From: Prevotella melaninogenica
Lineage (GTDB): Bacteria > Bacteroidota > Bacteroidia > Bacteroidales > Bacteroidaceae
DNA: 64,000 nucleotides
Direction: 5' to 3'
Assembly (NCBI RefSeq): GCF_003609775.1
Contig: NZ_AP018050.1
Location: forward strand, 186,001-250,000
Below, one piece after another: positions 25,724-35,057 of the stretch. Each line of letters starts with the position of its first letter. Position 1 is the first letter of the stretch. The translations under genes were made by a program, and so were the position numbers. Under the pieces are notes generated by a model. The model saw nothing but the letters and a program-made list of their open reading frames with translations. It was not told the DNA's origin and ran no database searches.

Positions 25724-26917
25724 ATGAAACAGAAAACTTTTATCTATAGCCTCCTGCTCCTACTTGTTTCGGCATTATCATCGTGCAGTCAGTGGGAAGG
25801 AGAAACAGTAGAATCGGCTTACCGAGAACCACAGATTCCTGACCCTTCCTATCAGTTTAAGCGCAACGGAAGCAGCAGTGTAGACTATCTCGAGTGTAGC
25901 TTACTACGTGACCCGCTCGACTATATCTACAGTAGCTATCTCAGACCGGCTAACATCATGTATGAAGGTACGATGGCACGTGTCAAAGGATACTATAATG
26001 ATGGTGAGTTTGGTTTGAAACCACGGGAAGAATTAGCAGCTTCATCGCTCCATAAGGCTGATAGAACACGTATTCTGAAAGATGTAGAAGATATCTTCGA
26101 GACCACTGGAAAGCTTAGCGGAATGGGACAACCAAGTCCTGGAACCTATAGAAATCATAGAGCTGTACAAGGTGAAGGTGGCTATGTAGGTATCCACATC
26201 GGCGATGTGAATATTGCCTTCGCCAACGAAAAGGGACTAATCGTTGCTGAAATGTTCAATGGTATTGTCTGGGGAGGTATCTACTTAGACAAGGTTCTAA
26301 ACGTACACCTCAACGATAGCCTTTACAAGGATGCCCGTCTGCGCACAGAACATGAGCGTATTGCCCTACTACCGGGACGCAATTATACAGAGTTAGAACA
26401 TCACTGGGACCTTGCCTACGGCTATTATCAGTATTGGTTGCCTTACGTGCAGGCTGGCGGATTGCCTGTATTGCGTGAGAGCCGTATCAAGCTCTACAAT
26501 GCTTTTGCTCGTGGCAGACTGGCTTTGACAGAGTATCGCTATGAGGAAGTATTGCAGCAGCTGCAAGTAATAAGGGCTGAACTATCGAAGGTGGCGGCTG
26601 TAAGAGCAATGAACCTGCTGGTGAGTGATATTACGGTGGGCAATCTGGAGGAGGATATCAACAATGCGCTGGTTTTCCTTTCACAAGGCTGTGGTGCCGT
26701 CTATGGTTTACAATTCACGGTGCAGGAATCGGGCAAACCTCATTTGAGTTATGACCAAGTGATGGCATATATCAACGAACTGACTGCTGGTAACGGACTT
26801 TGGGATAAGGAGCGTCTCTTAAGAGATGAGGCTACGACAGGTTCACTCAAGCACGTCGCTGCAGAGATAGGCAAGGCATACGGCTTAACACTTAATGACG
26901 TAAAACGTTCATATTAA
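25724..26917 (+). CDS. Imelysin-like (DUF4856-type) lipoprotein
   Basis: The 397-residue lipoprotein (LSSCSQ lipobox) is almost all helical after residue 60. The motif TELEHHWDLAYGYYQYW and the opening YQFKRNGSSSVDY resemble DUF4856 proteins, which belong to the imelysin-like superfamily. Imelysin relatives are linked to iron uptake in Gram-negative bacteria. Together with the FecA-type receptor at the operon head this points to an iron or metal-related role. That link is inference; the family call rests on these motifs only. Confidence 0.65.
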   Translation: MKQKTFIYSLLLLLVSALSSCSQWEGETVESAYREPQIPDPSYQFKRNGSSSVDYLECSLLRDPLDYIYSSYLRPANIMYEGTMARVKGYYNDGEFGLKPREELAASSLHKADRTRILKDVEDIFETTGKLSGMGQPSPGTYRNHRAVQGEGGYVGIHIGDVNIAFANEKGLIVAEMFNGIVWGGIYLDKVLNVHLNDSLYKDARLRTEHERIALLPGRNYTELEHHWDLAYGYYQYWLPYVQAGGLPVLRESRIKLYNAFARGRLALTEYRYEEVLQQLQVIRAELSKVAAVRAMNLLVSDITVGNLEEDINNALVFLSQGCGAVYGLQFTVQESGKPHLSYDQVMAYINELTAGNGLWDKERLLRDEATTGSLKHVAAEIGKAYGLTLNDVKRSY

Positions 26918-26935
26918 ACAAATAGCATATAAGTT

Positions 26936-28108
26936 ATGACACATAAATTTTATTTCATTATAGCGCTGCTGTTGCTGCCACTTATAGGTAGAGCACAGCT
27001 GAACAAGGAACTCTTGCGCAATGGTGGCTTTGAGGAGTATGCACAGCCTGTAGCACCTCCCGTAAACAATAATGATGATGAGGGCGACGAGGAAGAAGAG
27101 GAGGAAGAGGAAGTAGAAACCTTCAATCCTTATCAGAAGCCACTTTTCTGGTATATCAGTGATCAGCTGGGCTACTCAAGGGTGAAGGATGCACATAGCG
27201 GAGAGTTCGCCATAAAGGTTTACCCTAATGGTCATTCCTTCTACTCACGTGACAAAGACTTCAATATCAACTGTATCAATATCAAAGCAGAGGGCGAATA
27301 CAAGCTTTCTTACTGGTATAAGGGTAAGGCGAAGAATCCAAATATTGTTGCAATCGTCGACTGGTACAAGGGAAATAAGATCGTGAGAAAGGATCGTCTA
27401 AGTAGCGAGAAGGTCACACGTTTCACAAGCGAATGGCAGCAGAAAACGATTACGCTAACTGCTCCTGCTGGTGTTGACAAGGCTGGTATTGGCTTTGAAA
27501 TCGAATACGATGCCTCGGCGAACGATGGTGGTTATATCCTCTTTGACGACATCTCTTTCATGCAGACTAAGGAAGCTCAGAAAGAACCAACCCTTACCGC
27601 ACCAACAGCTGTCAAGGCACAGGTGCAACAGCGTGAGATAGAGCTGTCATGGGCTGCTGTCTCTGAAACGGGTGTGACTTATGAGATACGTTGTAACGAC
27701 AAGGTGATAGCAAAGACAGAAGGAACTTCTTACGTTGTCGAAAAGCTTACACCAAACACTTCTTATCGTTTCACCGTGACTACTATCAAGGGCGAGGAGA
27801 CCTCAAAGCCTTCTCAGGTAGTCAGCGAGCGTACAATACAAATGAGTGAGAATGCTGACTATGAGGGTAGAATCCCTTACCTCTATACTATACGTGAAGA
27901 CGGAGCTTGTCCACAGACATTACGCCTTTATTATAACGATCTGGCAAATCCTGATGCACTCATCACCTATAAGATTGATGGAGTGAGCGTTACACCAGAG
28001 GGAAGTGTTCTTACTTTCCCAAGCAAAGGACGTCATATCCTACAGATTGAAATAGAGGAAGCCCCAGAACGTAAGTGGGAAATTGAATATAAACTGAATG
28101 TCGACTAA
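26936..28108 (+). CDS. Exported beta-sandwich plus FN3 protein with acidic tract
   Basis: The 390-residue protein has a signal peptide ending at GRA-Q, without a lipobox Cys. Residues about 42-60 are a nearly pure Asp/Glu tract. Residues 65-215 resemble a carbohydrate-binding-type jelly roll (NGGFEEY start; SYWYKGKAK; GYILFDDISF end). Residues about 222-303 are one fibronectin type III domain (APTAVKAQVQQREIELSWAA; PNTSYRFTVTTIKG). The C-terminal 85 residues are another beta domain. It is probably a surface-associated binding protein. The acidic tract could bind calcium or other cations. Confidence 0.7.
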   Translation: MTHKFYFIIALLLLPLIGRAQLNKELLRNGGFEEYAQPVAPPVNNNDDEGDEEEEEEEEVETFNPYQKPLFWYISDQLGYSRVKDAHSGEFAIKVYPNGHSFYSRDKDFNINCINIKAEGEYKLSYWYKGKAKNPNIVAIVDWYKGNKIVRKDRLSSEKVTRFTSEWQQKTITLTAPAGVDKAGIGFEIEYDASANDGGYILFDDISFMQTKEAQKEPTLTAPTAVKAQVQQREIELSWAAVSETGVTYEIRCNDKVIAKTEGTSYVVEKLTPNTSYRFTVTTIKGEETSKPSQVVSERTIQMSENADYEGRIPYLYTIREDGACPQTLRLYYNDLANPDALITYKIDGVSVTPEGSVLTFPSKGRHILQIEIEEAPERKWEIEYKLNVD

Positions 28109-28110
28109 CA

Positions 28111-29022
28111 ATGAAAAAAATACTTTTTTATTTATTACTCCTCTGCTGTGGAGTTAGCTTTGTGGCTTGTAAGGAGGATGCGTCAGATGACAGGGAGATT
28201 CAGGTAGGAACCGATGATCTCAAGGAGGTAACATTGAATAAGCTTACGACCCGTATGATTCTGCTGCAAGGCGGAAACGGTAAGTATATGGCCAATGTGG
28301 CCGACTCAAAGGTGGCTGGTGTCTCTATCAGTAAAGACACCTTGCGTATCAATGGTATTCTCGAAGGTAACACCTATGCTACGATTATCTCTGGTGACTA
28401 CAAAAAGGTGGTAAACATCAATGTCGTTGTACCAGAACTCAGTATCAGTCAGTCTGAAATCAGACTTTATCCTCGTGACGAAAGTAAGTTTATCAGTCTG
28501 AATGGTGGTGGTGATGTTGTCGACTTAAAGATAGATGACCCTGATAAGATTATAGATGCGAAATGGAATGCGAAGACAAATATCCTTGAAGTGCAAGCCC
28601 ACTATGAAGGTGAAGCAAAGATAAGGATTATCTCGCAGGATAAGCGCGAGAAGACTCTTAAAGTTGTGGTTCGTTGCGAAGGAACAGCCAACCGTGTAGG
28701 TATCTACGGTACTACTTCTCACAGTCTTTATGAGCAGATGAACACGGTGATGGCAGTGCGCCGTCCCGGTGTCGGTGTCTGGCTCTGTAACGGTGCACGT
28801 CCTTACACCTCGCGCAGGGTATTGAAGATCACACCTGCCGTGGTCAATCCTGTTGTCGGTACGCAGGTAGATGTTTCTCTCTCTATGCTCTATCCAAACG
28901 AGTTTGCTTCCACAAAGATTAAGGAAGGTAAATATAAACTTTATGTTGAGGAAGTAAGAGAGAAGGATGTCGTTCTGCGTGGCAGAGGATTTAAGTTTGT
29001 GATTCCTTACGAAAAGAAATAA
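28111..29022 (+). CDS. Ig-like beta-rich lipoprotein of unknown function
   Basis: The 303-residue protein has a lipobox FVAC (Cys about 20) followed by an acidic linker (KEDASDDRE). Two or three repeated beta domains follow, in the style of bacterial Ig-like folds (KVVNINVVVPELSISQSEIRLYP; EAKIRIISQDKREKTLKVVV read in parts). It begins 2 bases after the FN3 gene, so the two are surely co-translated. I cannot name a family. Confidence 0.7.
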   Translation: MKKILFYLLLLCCGVSFVACKEDASDDREIQVGTDDLKEVTLNKLTTRMILLQGGNGKYMANVADSKVAGVSISKDTLRINGILEGNTYATIISGDYKKVVNINVVVPELSISQSEIRLYPRDESKFISLNGGGDVVDLKIDDPDKIIDAKWNAKTNILEVQAHYEGEAKIRIISQDKREKTLKVVVRCEGTANRVGIYGTTSHSLYEQMNTVMAVRRPGVGVWLCNGARPYTSRRVLKITPAVVNPVVGTQVDVSLSMLYPNEFASTKIKEGKYKLYVEEVREKDVVLRGRGFKFVIPYEKK

Positions 29023-29140
29023 GAAGTTTTCAGGTAAAAAAATAAGACCCGTCAGGACTTGTTCGGGCTAACCGCTTGTCAGGCGGGTCATATATAAAAT
29101 CAAAAGTAAATTATCAATCAATTATTTAAAAAAAACAATT

Positions 29141-30049
29141 ATGCAATTATTTACATTCAGGAAAAATGTGCTTATCATAGCACTGACATTAATCTGCTCA
29201 GCTTCATTCGCACAGAAGACGGTGACATTAACCAAGGCAGGTGAGCTTTCTAAGCACATCACTACAGCAGAGAAGAATAGTCTGACTTCGCTGACAGTTT
29301 CTGGTCCTATCAATGGTACTGACGTGCTGTTTCTCAGAGAGATGGCAGGTCGTGATGTTGATGGAATGTCAACAGATGGTCAGCTTGCAACACTCGACTT
29401 GTCAGATGCGAACATTGTTGCGGGTGGTGCTAACTATTATAAGGTAAAAAGAGGGTTGTCTACAAAGTATTATAATAATGCAGAAGATAACGTGGTAGGT
29501 TTTTATATGTTCTATAACTGCACAAAACTTACCAGTGTAAAGTTGCCTAAGACAGCTAAGAAAATTGAACTGTATGCTTTTAGCAACTGCAAGGCTCTGA
29601 AGGAATGTACGCTTCCAGAGAATCTGGAAGAGGTTGGAAGCTATGCCTTCACCAGCACAGCACTGACAGAGGTTAATTTCCCTTCTACGCTCAATCACCT
29701 CAATGACAAGTCTTTTAACAAGTGTTCTAATCTAAAGACGATTCGTTTCACTTCTTCAAAAGTACCAGACTTCGACAACGAGCCTTTTGCAGACTGTCCA
29801 AACATTGAAAAGGTATTTGTACCAGAGTCACTGGTGGAAGACTATGAGGAGCAGTTGGACCTTCCAGAAGAGGTTACCTTTGTGGGTGAGGAGCCAACTA
29901 CAACGGCTATTTCTTCTCTTTCATCATCAGCTGATGCCGTTGAGGTGGCACGCTACAACGCAGCAGGTCAGCGTATCAGCCGTCCTGTAAAGGGTCTGAA
30001 TATCATCAAACTGTCTAATGGCAAGGTAATTAAGCATGTAGTACGTTAA
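29141..30049 (+). CDS. BspA-like leucine-rich-repeat surface protein
   Basis: The 302-residue exported protein (signal peptide to SFA-Q) carries about five LRR_5/BspA-type repeats between residues 110 and 235 (FYNCTKLTSVKLPKTAKKIELYAFSNC style). It ends in a 50-residue tail, VEVARYNAAGQRI, GLNIIKLSNGKVIKHVVR. This resembles the short C-terminal sorting domains used by the type IX secretion system in Prevotella. Such LRR proteins mediate adhesion. It comes 118 bases after the preceding gene and is followed by a strong terminator, so it closes the operon or forms its own unit. Confidence 0.8.
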   Translation: MQLFTFRKNVLIIALTLICSASFAQKTVTLTKAGELSKHITTAEKNSLTSLTVSGPINGTDVLFLREMAGRDVDGMSTDGQLATLDLSDANIVAGGANYYKVKRGLSTKYYNNAEDNVVGFYMFYNCTKLTSVKLPKTAKKIELYAFSNCKALKECTLPENLEEVGSYAFTSTALTEVNFPSTLNHLNDKSFNKCSNLKTIRFTSSKVPDFDNEPFADCPNIEKVFVPESLVEDYEEQLDLPEEVTFVGEEPTTTAISSLSSSADAVEVARYNAAGQRISRPVKGLNIIKLSNGKVIKHVVR

Positions 30050-30102
30050 GCTTTTATCTGCAGTAAAAGATAGGAGCTAAGGCTCTAAAATATTTATAGA
30101 AT

Positions 30103-30147
30103 ACAGTCATATCACGGTATCATCTACTGAGATATGACTGTTTTTAT
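30103..30147 (+). terminator. Rho-independent terminator after the LRR gene
   Basis: A perfect 11-bp stem ACAGTCATATC/GATATGACTGT (30103-30113 with 30131-30141) is followed by TTTTTATT. It lies 54 bases after the stop and marks the end of the large plus-strand operon. Confidence 0.9.
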
Positions 30148-30159
30148 TATAAGACTACT

Positions 30160-30627
30160 TTTGAACTTTAACCCATTAGCTATATATAAAAGGATAAACT
30201 ACAAGAAATAATGCAAAAAAGGCAAATAAAAAGATGTTTATCCATTAGCATGTCTTTCTGCTTTCTACAAACTGCTTATTCCCTTATTAATCGATATTTG
30301 TAAACTATTTTCACACAACTCAAAACCAATACATGCTCTTTTGGCTTCTAAAAGACGCCTAATAGGCTTGCAATAGATGCCCTTTTGGAGTGTTACTAAC
30401 GCCCTTTTGAAGTCCAATTAAGCACCTTTTCTTGTACGACTTTATAACTAATTGATTTTCTGTTAGTTGTAAACTTGCTTTTTACACCAGTTTTTGTCTT
30501 TATTTATAGATATTATATTCGAAAATATGTAAGGATTTTTCAGGGCCTTATTTATGCTTTCGTAAGTGTTGAAATGAAAGGGCTGCGGTGTTGGAGGGTG
30601 AGGCATCTACGTATTTAACGCAAAACC
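30160..30627 (-). repeat. Dispersed 22-bp-phased element, copy D
   Basis: This is the reverse complement of copies A and B through most of its length, including the five-unit core. The right end reads (minus strand) GGTTTTGCGTTAAATACG, a mutated terminus. The left end is shortened and joins at CCCATTAG near 30172. No genes are inside. Confidence 0.8.
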
Positions 30628-30734
30628 AAATAAAAGATGTTAGGAAACAATACTATCGTAAGAATGTAAGTATTGTGGTCTAATGACCTATTGGGTTGAA
30701 TGAAAAAGAGAGCAAAGAAAATGTATAAAAAGGA

Positions 30735-30768
30735 AAAGAGGATGCGTCTGTTTTGACACATCCTCTTT
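30735..30768 (-). terminator. Terminator after the fucosidase gene
   Basis: A 10-bp stem AAAGAGGATG/CATCCTCTTT (30735-30744 with 30759-30768) is followed on the minus strand by TTCCTTTTTATAC. It starts 19 bases after the stop. Confidence 0.8.
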
Positions 30769-30786
30769 CTTTATACAGTAATATGC

Positions 30787-33273
30787 TTAACCATTAACTG
30801 GCACTAACTTTCCGTTGATATAGTTTAAAGTATAGGTCTTACTCTTGACTGTCTTCAATACAAACTTGTCATCTTTGTATCTTAACTCACAGCTGCCACC
30901 ATCTTTTGAAAGAATAGTAACGGAAGATAAATTACCGTTCTTCCAGCGGATGTCTAACTCAAAGTTACCCTTGGCACAAAGGCCCTTCACTTCTCCATCT
31001 TTCCAAGCATCTGGCAATGCTGGCAGTAAATGGATAAAGCCCATGTGACTTTGTATCAGCATTTCGGTTACACCAGCTGTACCACCAAAGTTACCATCAA
31101 TCTGGAAAGGTGGATGAGTGTCCCAAAGATTATCTAATGTACCATTCTTCAGCAAGTTTCCAAAGAGTTTATATGCTCGGTTTCCATCATGCAGGCGTGC
31201 CCACTGGTTAAGCTTCCATCCCATACTCCATCCCGTTGCACCGTCACCACGATGATTCAGAACCACCTTTGATGCCTCTGCCAATGCTGGCGTTGTGATA
31301 GGTGAAACAGTATGTCCAGGATGTAAGCCAAACAAGTGGTTCACATGGCGATGCTGATCGTTTGGATCGTCAATGTCCTTCGACCATTCCAACAACTGAC
31401 CATAGCGTCCTACCTTGTAGGGTGCGATTTTTCTCAACACTTCTTCCCATTGCTTACGCTCCTTTTTATCTACATTCAAGACTTTCGAAGCATCTATAGC
31501 ATTCATCAAGATTTCACGGATTACCGCATGTACGAAGGTCGTACCTTCATCTATCGGTCCATGCTCTGGCGAGGTTGAAGGTGCTGCTGTATAAGTACCA
31601 TCTGGCTTCTTCCATAGATAATCAACGGCAAAAATAGCACTACTCTTGATGAGGTCATATCCCACCTCTTTCAAGAACTTCTTATCTCGTGTATAGTCGT
31701 AGTATTCCCACACATGAGTAGCAAGCCACGGACCAGCCATAGGATTGAAGTTCCATGACATATCTTCACTCTCCAATGGTGCAGTGAATCCGAAGATGTT
31801 TCCAGAGATAGAAGCTGTCCAACCTCTTGCACCGAAATAAGCTTTCGCTGTCTTCTCACCCGGTTTGACTAACGTACGGATGAAATCTATCAGCGGAAGC
31901 GTACATTCTGATAAGTTTGTAGAGCCTGCTGGCCAATAGTTCATCTGTATGTTGATATTGTTGTGATAGTCTACTCGCCATGGTCCGTCTACATTATTGT
32001 GCCAGATACCTTGCAGGTTGGCTGGTAGGTTGCCAGGTCGTGAGCTGGCAATCAGCAGATAGCGGCCAAACTGGTAGTATAGTTCCTCTAAGTAATAATC
32101 TTCCTTACCTTTGCGATAGTTTATCAAACGCTGTGGGGTTGGAATGTCTTGAGTTTTTTGTCCATCATTCAGTGTCAATGAAACGCGGTTGAACAAAGAG
32201 GCATAATCCTTGTAATGTGCTTGAAATAAAGCATCGTAACCTTCTGCCACAGCCTTATTCATCCATGCAGCAGTTGTCTCTGATGGATTCACACCGACGT
32301 ATGCTCGAGGGTTCTTAAAGTCTGGAGCGAAGTTAACCTTATAATCTGTGTCCGCTGTAATCAAGAAAACAACTTCGTTAGCACCATTGATACTCAGCTT
32401 TCCATTGTCATTACTGATGGTACCACCTTGATTCAGAGCTTGGATGCGGACTACATACTCCATTTGGTTATTGTCAAGATGTGCCTTGAACACCAAACCA
32501 TTGCTTCCATCTGCTTCCATCTTACCAGTCGATACTGGGTTTGATTCATAGCTAAAGACTAAGTTCTGCTTGCCCGGTTGGTCTGCCTTGAAACGTACAA
32601 CCATGACATTATTCGGGTAGGAGATGAAATAGTTACGCTCATATCTCACTCCATCCTTCTTAAACTGTACCGTTGCCAACGCCGAATCCAAAGAAAGTGC
32701 ACGCTTATACTCGCTCATACCGATAGAACTCAACCCTGTCTCTATATAAAACTCACCCATAGTGGTGAAATTACCAAAGCGGAAAGGGTTTTCCTTCCAA
32801 GATTCATAAGGAACAGTACTATTAAAGTTCTTGCGTGTCAGTAACGCAGCCTTCTTTTCGTCACCCTCGATGAATGCTTGACGGATTTCATTCAGATAAT
32901 GTGCCGACTGCTTGTTCACATTCCAATAAGCATCGGCACCATCTGACGTATTTGGACCGCCACGCCACAAGGTTTTCTCATTGAATGTGATTCGCTCAGC
33001 CTCTATAGAACCCATAATATTGGCACCTAAGCTACCATTTCCAAGCGGGAGAGATTGAGACTCCCATTCAGCATCTGGATTCTGAGCAGTATCGCCAGCT
33101 GATATAGGCTTGTTCTCACCTTTCCACATTTCAGGAGTGTTTCCCCACCAAATAGCCTTGTTTGCCAGCGTAGTAGGCCTATCAAACCAGATGGTAAGCC
33201 CATCTTTTACGTCAGTAGCATTTGCAGAGAGTGCAACGCTAAACATGATTGCTAAATGAAATAATCTTTTCAT
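30787..33273 (-). CDS. GH95 alpha-L-fucosidase
   Basis: The 828-residue exported glycoside hydrolase removes alpha-1,2-linked L-fucose (some GH95 members act on L-galactose) from host glycans. The signal peptide at the start (MKRLFHLAIMFSVALSANA) argues for the ATG at 33273, not the longer upstream frame. The N-terminal beta domain has PLGNGSLGANIMGSIEAERI. The catalytic (alpha/alpha)6 barrel shows VDYHNNINIQMNYWP (the Asn/His pair), PEHGPIDEGTTF (catalytic acid region) and DGNFGGTAGVTEML (Asp near the C-terminus). The length is normal. It stands alone with its own terminator; no SusCD is adjacent. Confidence 0.92.
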   Translation of the reverse strand: MKRLFHLAIMFSVALSANATDVKDGLTIWFDRPTTLANKAIWWGNTPEMWKGENKPISAGDTAQNPDAEWESQSLPLGNGSLGANIMGSIEAERITFNEKTLWRGGPNTSDGADAYWNVNKQSAHYLNEIRQAFIEGDEKKAALLTRKNFNSTVPYESWKENPFRFGNFTTMGEFYIETGLSSIGMSEYKRALSLDSALATVQFKKDGVRYERNYFISYPNNVMVVRFKADQPGKQNLVFSYESNPVSTGKMEADGSNGLVFKAHLDNNQMEYVVRIQALNQGGTISNDNGKLSINGANEVVFLITADTDYKVNFAPDFKNPRAYVGVNPSETTAAWMNKAVAEGYDALFQAHYKDYASLFNRVSLTLNDGQKTQDIPTPQRLINYRKGKEDYYLEELYYQFGRYLLIASSRPGNLPANLQGIWHNNVDGPWRVDYHNNINIQMNYWPAGSTNLSECTLPLIDFIRTLVKPGEKTAKAYFGARGWTASISGNIFGFTAPLESEDMSWNFNPMAGPWLATHVWEYYDYTRDKKFLKEVGYDLIKSSAIFAVDYLWKKPDGTYTAAPSTSPEHGPIDEGTTFVHAVIREILMNAIDASKVLNVDKKERKQWEEVLRKIAPYKVGRYGQLLEWSKDIDDPNDQHRHVNHLFGLHPGHTVSPITTPALAEASKVVLNHRGDGATGWSMGWKLNQWARLHDGNRAYKLFGNLLKNGTLDNLWDTHPPFQIDGNFGGTAGVTEMLIQSHMGFIHLLPALPDAWKDGEVKGLCAKGNFELDIRWKNGNLSSVTILSKDGGSCELRYKDDKFVLKTVKSKTYTLNYINGKLVPVNG

Positions 33274-33464
33274 TATAATCTTAATTCCGCAATGATTTAA
33301 TTTAAGTAATAATATGTATCTGAGCAATAAAAGCTGTTCAGGATTTTGTCTTGCCACGAAATTCACTTTACTTAGTGTTGGAAGAAAGCCTTGAATTAAG
33401 CAACAGACAATGGCAAAAGTACAAATAAAATCCGACATTCTCACTGCTTTGGAGGATTAATTCC

Positions 33465-34032
33465 AGTTCTTCCGTTAAATGCGTGGATGCTTTTCGTATA
33501 GCTTTAACGGTAAAACCGAGGTTATTCATTAAATAAAAATATTGTCAAGACTGTCAATTGTCTATTCTATTATCACTCTCCAACGTAGCCATCTTTTTTT
33601 CATTTTAACACTTCAAAATGTAGATAAGACTCTGAAAAATCATTACATAATTTCGAATATAATATCTATAAATAAAGACAAAAACACGTATAAAAAGCAA
33701 GTTTACAACTAACAGAAAATCAATTAGTTATAAAGTCGTAGAAGAAAAGGTGCTTAATTGGACTTCAAAAGGGCGTTAGTAACACTCCAAAAGAGCATCT
33801 TTTGCAAGTCTATTAGGCGTCTTTTAGAAGCCAAAAGAGCATGTATTGGTTTTGAGTTACACGAAAATAGTTTACAAATGTCAATTGATAAGAGAATAAA
33901 CTGTTTGTAGAAGACAGAAAGATATGCTAATGAATAGACATATTTAAATTTGCTTTTTCTACATTATATCTTGTAGTTTATCCCTTTTATATATACCTAA
34001 TGGGATATATCTATCCATTTAACGGAAGAACC
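33465..34032 (+). mobile_element. Dispersed 22-bp-phased element, copy B, full length
   Basis: The left end GTTCTTCCGTTAAATGCG (33466 on) and the right end ATTTAACGGAAGAACC (to 34032) are inverted repeats. Flanks TTAATTCC and ATAATTCA agree at 6 of 8 positions, a possible worn target duplication. The core of five 22-bp units is at 33745-33854. No reading frame of note lies inside. It occupies the gap between the fucosidase start and the pflA end. Confidence 0.8.
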
Positions 34033-34130
34033 ATAATTCATGTAATTGAGAAGTTAGGAGCGACTGTAAGTCGGTATGTCTTGGGTATTTACACAAAGAA
34101 AGAACGATTTACGCCTGTTTATGAATAAAT

Positions 34131-34168
34131 AGAAAAGGGGTTATGTCATTTGACACAGCCCCTTTTCT
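34131..34168 (-). terminator. Long hairpin downstream of pflBA
   Basis: AGAAAAGGGG (34131-34140) pairs with CCCCTTTTCT (34159-34168), with further pairing of TATGTC and GACACA inside. It is weakly followed by T-rich sequence on the minus strand. It is the likely end of the pflB-pflA transcript, about 120 bases after the stop. Confidence 0.6.
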
Positions 34169-34288
34169 ATGTTCTACATTACATAAGGTCAGTCTTAAAC
34201 ACGTCTATAAACTTTCAAACACATTTGCTATCTAAAGTCTACTGTTAAACCTTATACCCGTGAATTGTGGTCTTTGAATAAACCCTTA

Positions 34289-35008
34289 TCACTCTGTCAG
34301 TATCTTACGCGCATGAAGAACACTTTCCTCCGTAGGCGATTCTACATCTGTGAGTGCGTAAGGAATACCTAACTGTTCCCATTTATAGACACCTAACGAA
34401 TGATAAGGCAGAATCTCCACTCGCTCAACATTGCTTAAAGTATCTATGAAAGCACGAAGTTTATAGAGAGATTCATCATCATCATTAATGCCAGGAATCA
34501 AGACATGTCTTATCCATACAGGTTTCCCGATGTCAGAGAGATAGCGAGCACAGTCGAGGATATTCTCGTTCTTCCAACCAGTCAATTGCTTATGGGCATC
34601 ACTATCAATATGCTTTATGTCCAACAATACTAAATCAGTATATTTCATTAACTCCTCAAAAGCAGAGAAGCTACTCGACTCCCGATTGAAAGGTTGGGCT
34701 GAAGTATCAAGGCAGGTATTGATTCCTAATTCCTTAGCTTTACGGAACAGTTCCGTAAGAGGTTGTATTTGCAACAAAGCCTCACCCCCACTCACGGTGA
34801 TACCGCCTTTCTCTCCCCAATAACTTCGATAACGTTGGGCTTGTGCCAAGACATCATCAACAGAGCGGAGGTTACCCCCCGCCCTGTCCCATGTGTCTGG
34901 ATTATGACAGTACTGGCATCGCATTGCACAACCTTTAAGGAAGATTACGAAACGAATACCAGGCCCATCAACCGACCCGAACGACTCTACAGAGTGTACC
35001 CGTAGCAT
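34289..35008 (-). CDS. pflA: Pyruvate formate-lyase activating enzyme
   Basis: This radical SAM enzyme has the cluster motif CAMRCQYC (Cys 27, 31, 34 from the chosen start) and the preceding VESFGSVDGPGIRFV block of PflA. It uses S-adenosylmethionine to create the glycyl radical in PflB, encoded just upstream. The family normally begins about 25 residues before the first Cys, so the ATG at 35008 is chosen (239 residues). An ATG at 35071 overlapping the pflB stop would add 21 residues and translational coupling, and remains possible. The gene is co-transcribed with pflB. Confidence 0.9.
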   Translation of the reverse strand: MLRVHSVESFGSVDGPGIRFVIFLKGCAMRCQYCHNPDTWDRAGGNLRSVDDVLAQAQRYRSYWGEKGGITVSGGEALLQIQPLTELFRKAKELGINTCLDTSAQPFNRESSSFSAFEELMKYTDLVLLDIKHIDSDAHKQLTGWKNENILDCARYLSDIGKPVWIRHVLIPGINDDDESLYKLRAFIDTLSNVERVEILPYHSLGVYKWEQLGIPYALTDVESPTEESVLHARKILTE

Positions 35009-35057
35009 CAGTTCGGAAGTCGGAGAATCCAATAAATTGTTATGTTGATTATTCACT

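Noticed and set aside
33274..33444. A 57-residue N-terminal extension of the GH95 fucosidase
   Set aside because: The internal ATG at 33273 is followed by a standard signal peptide, while the extension would bury it.
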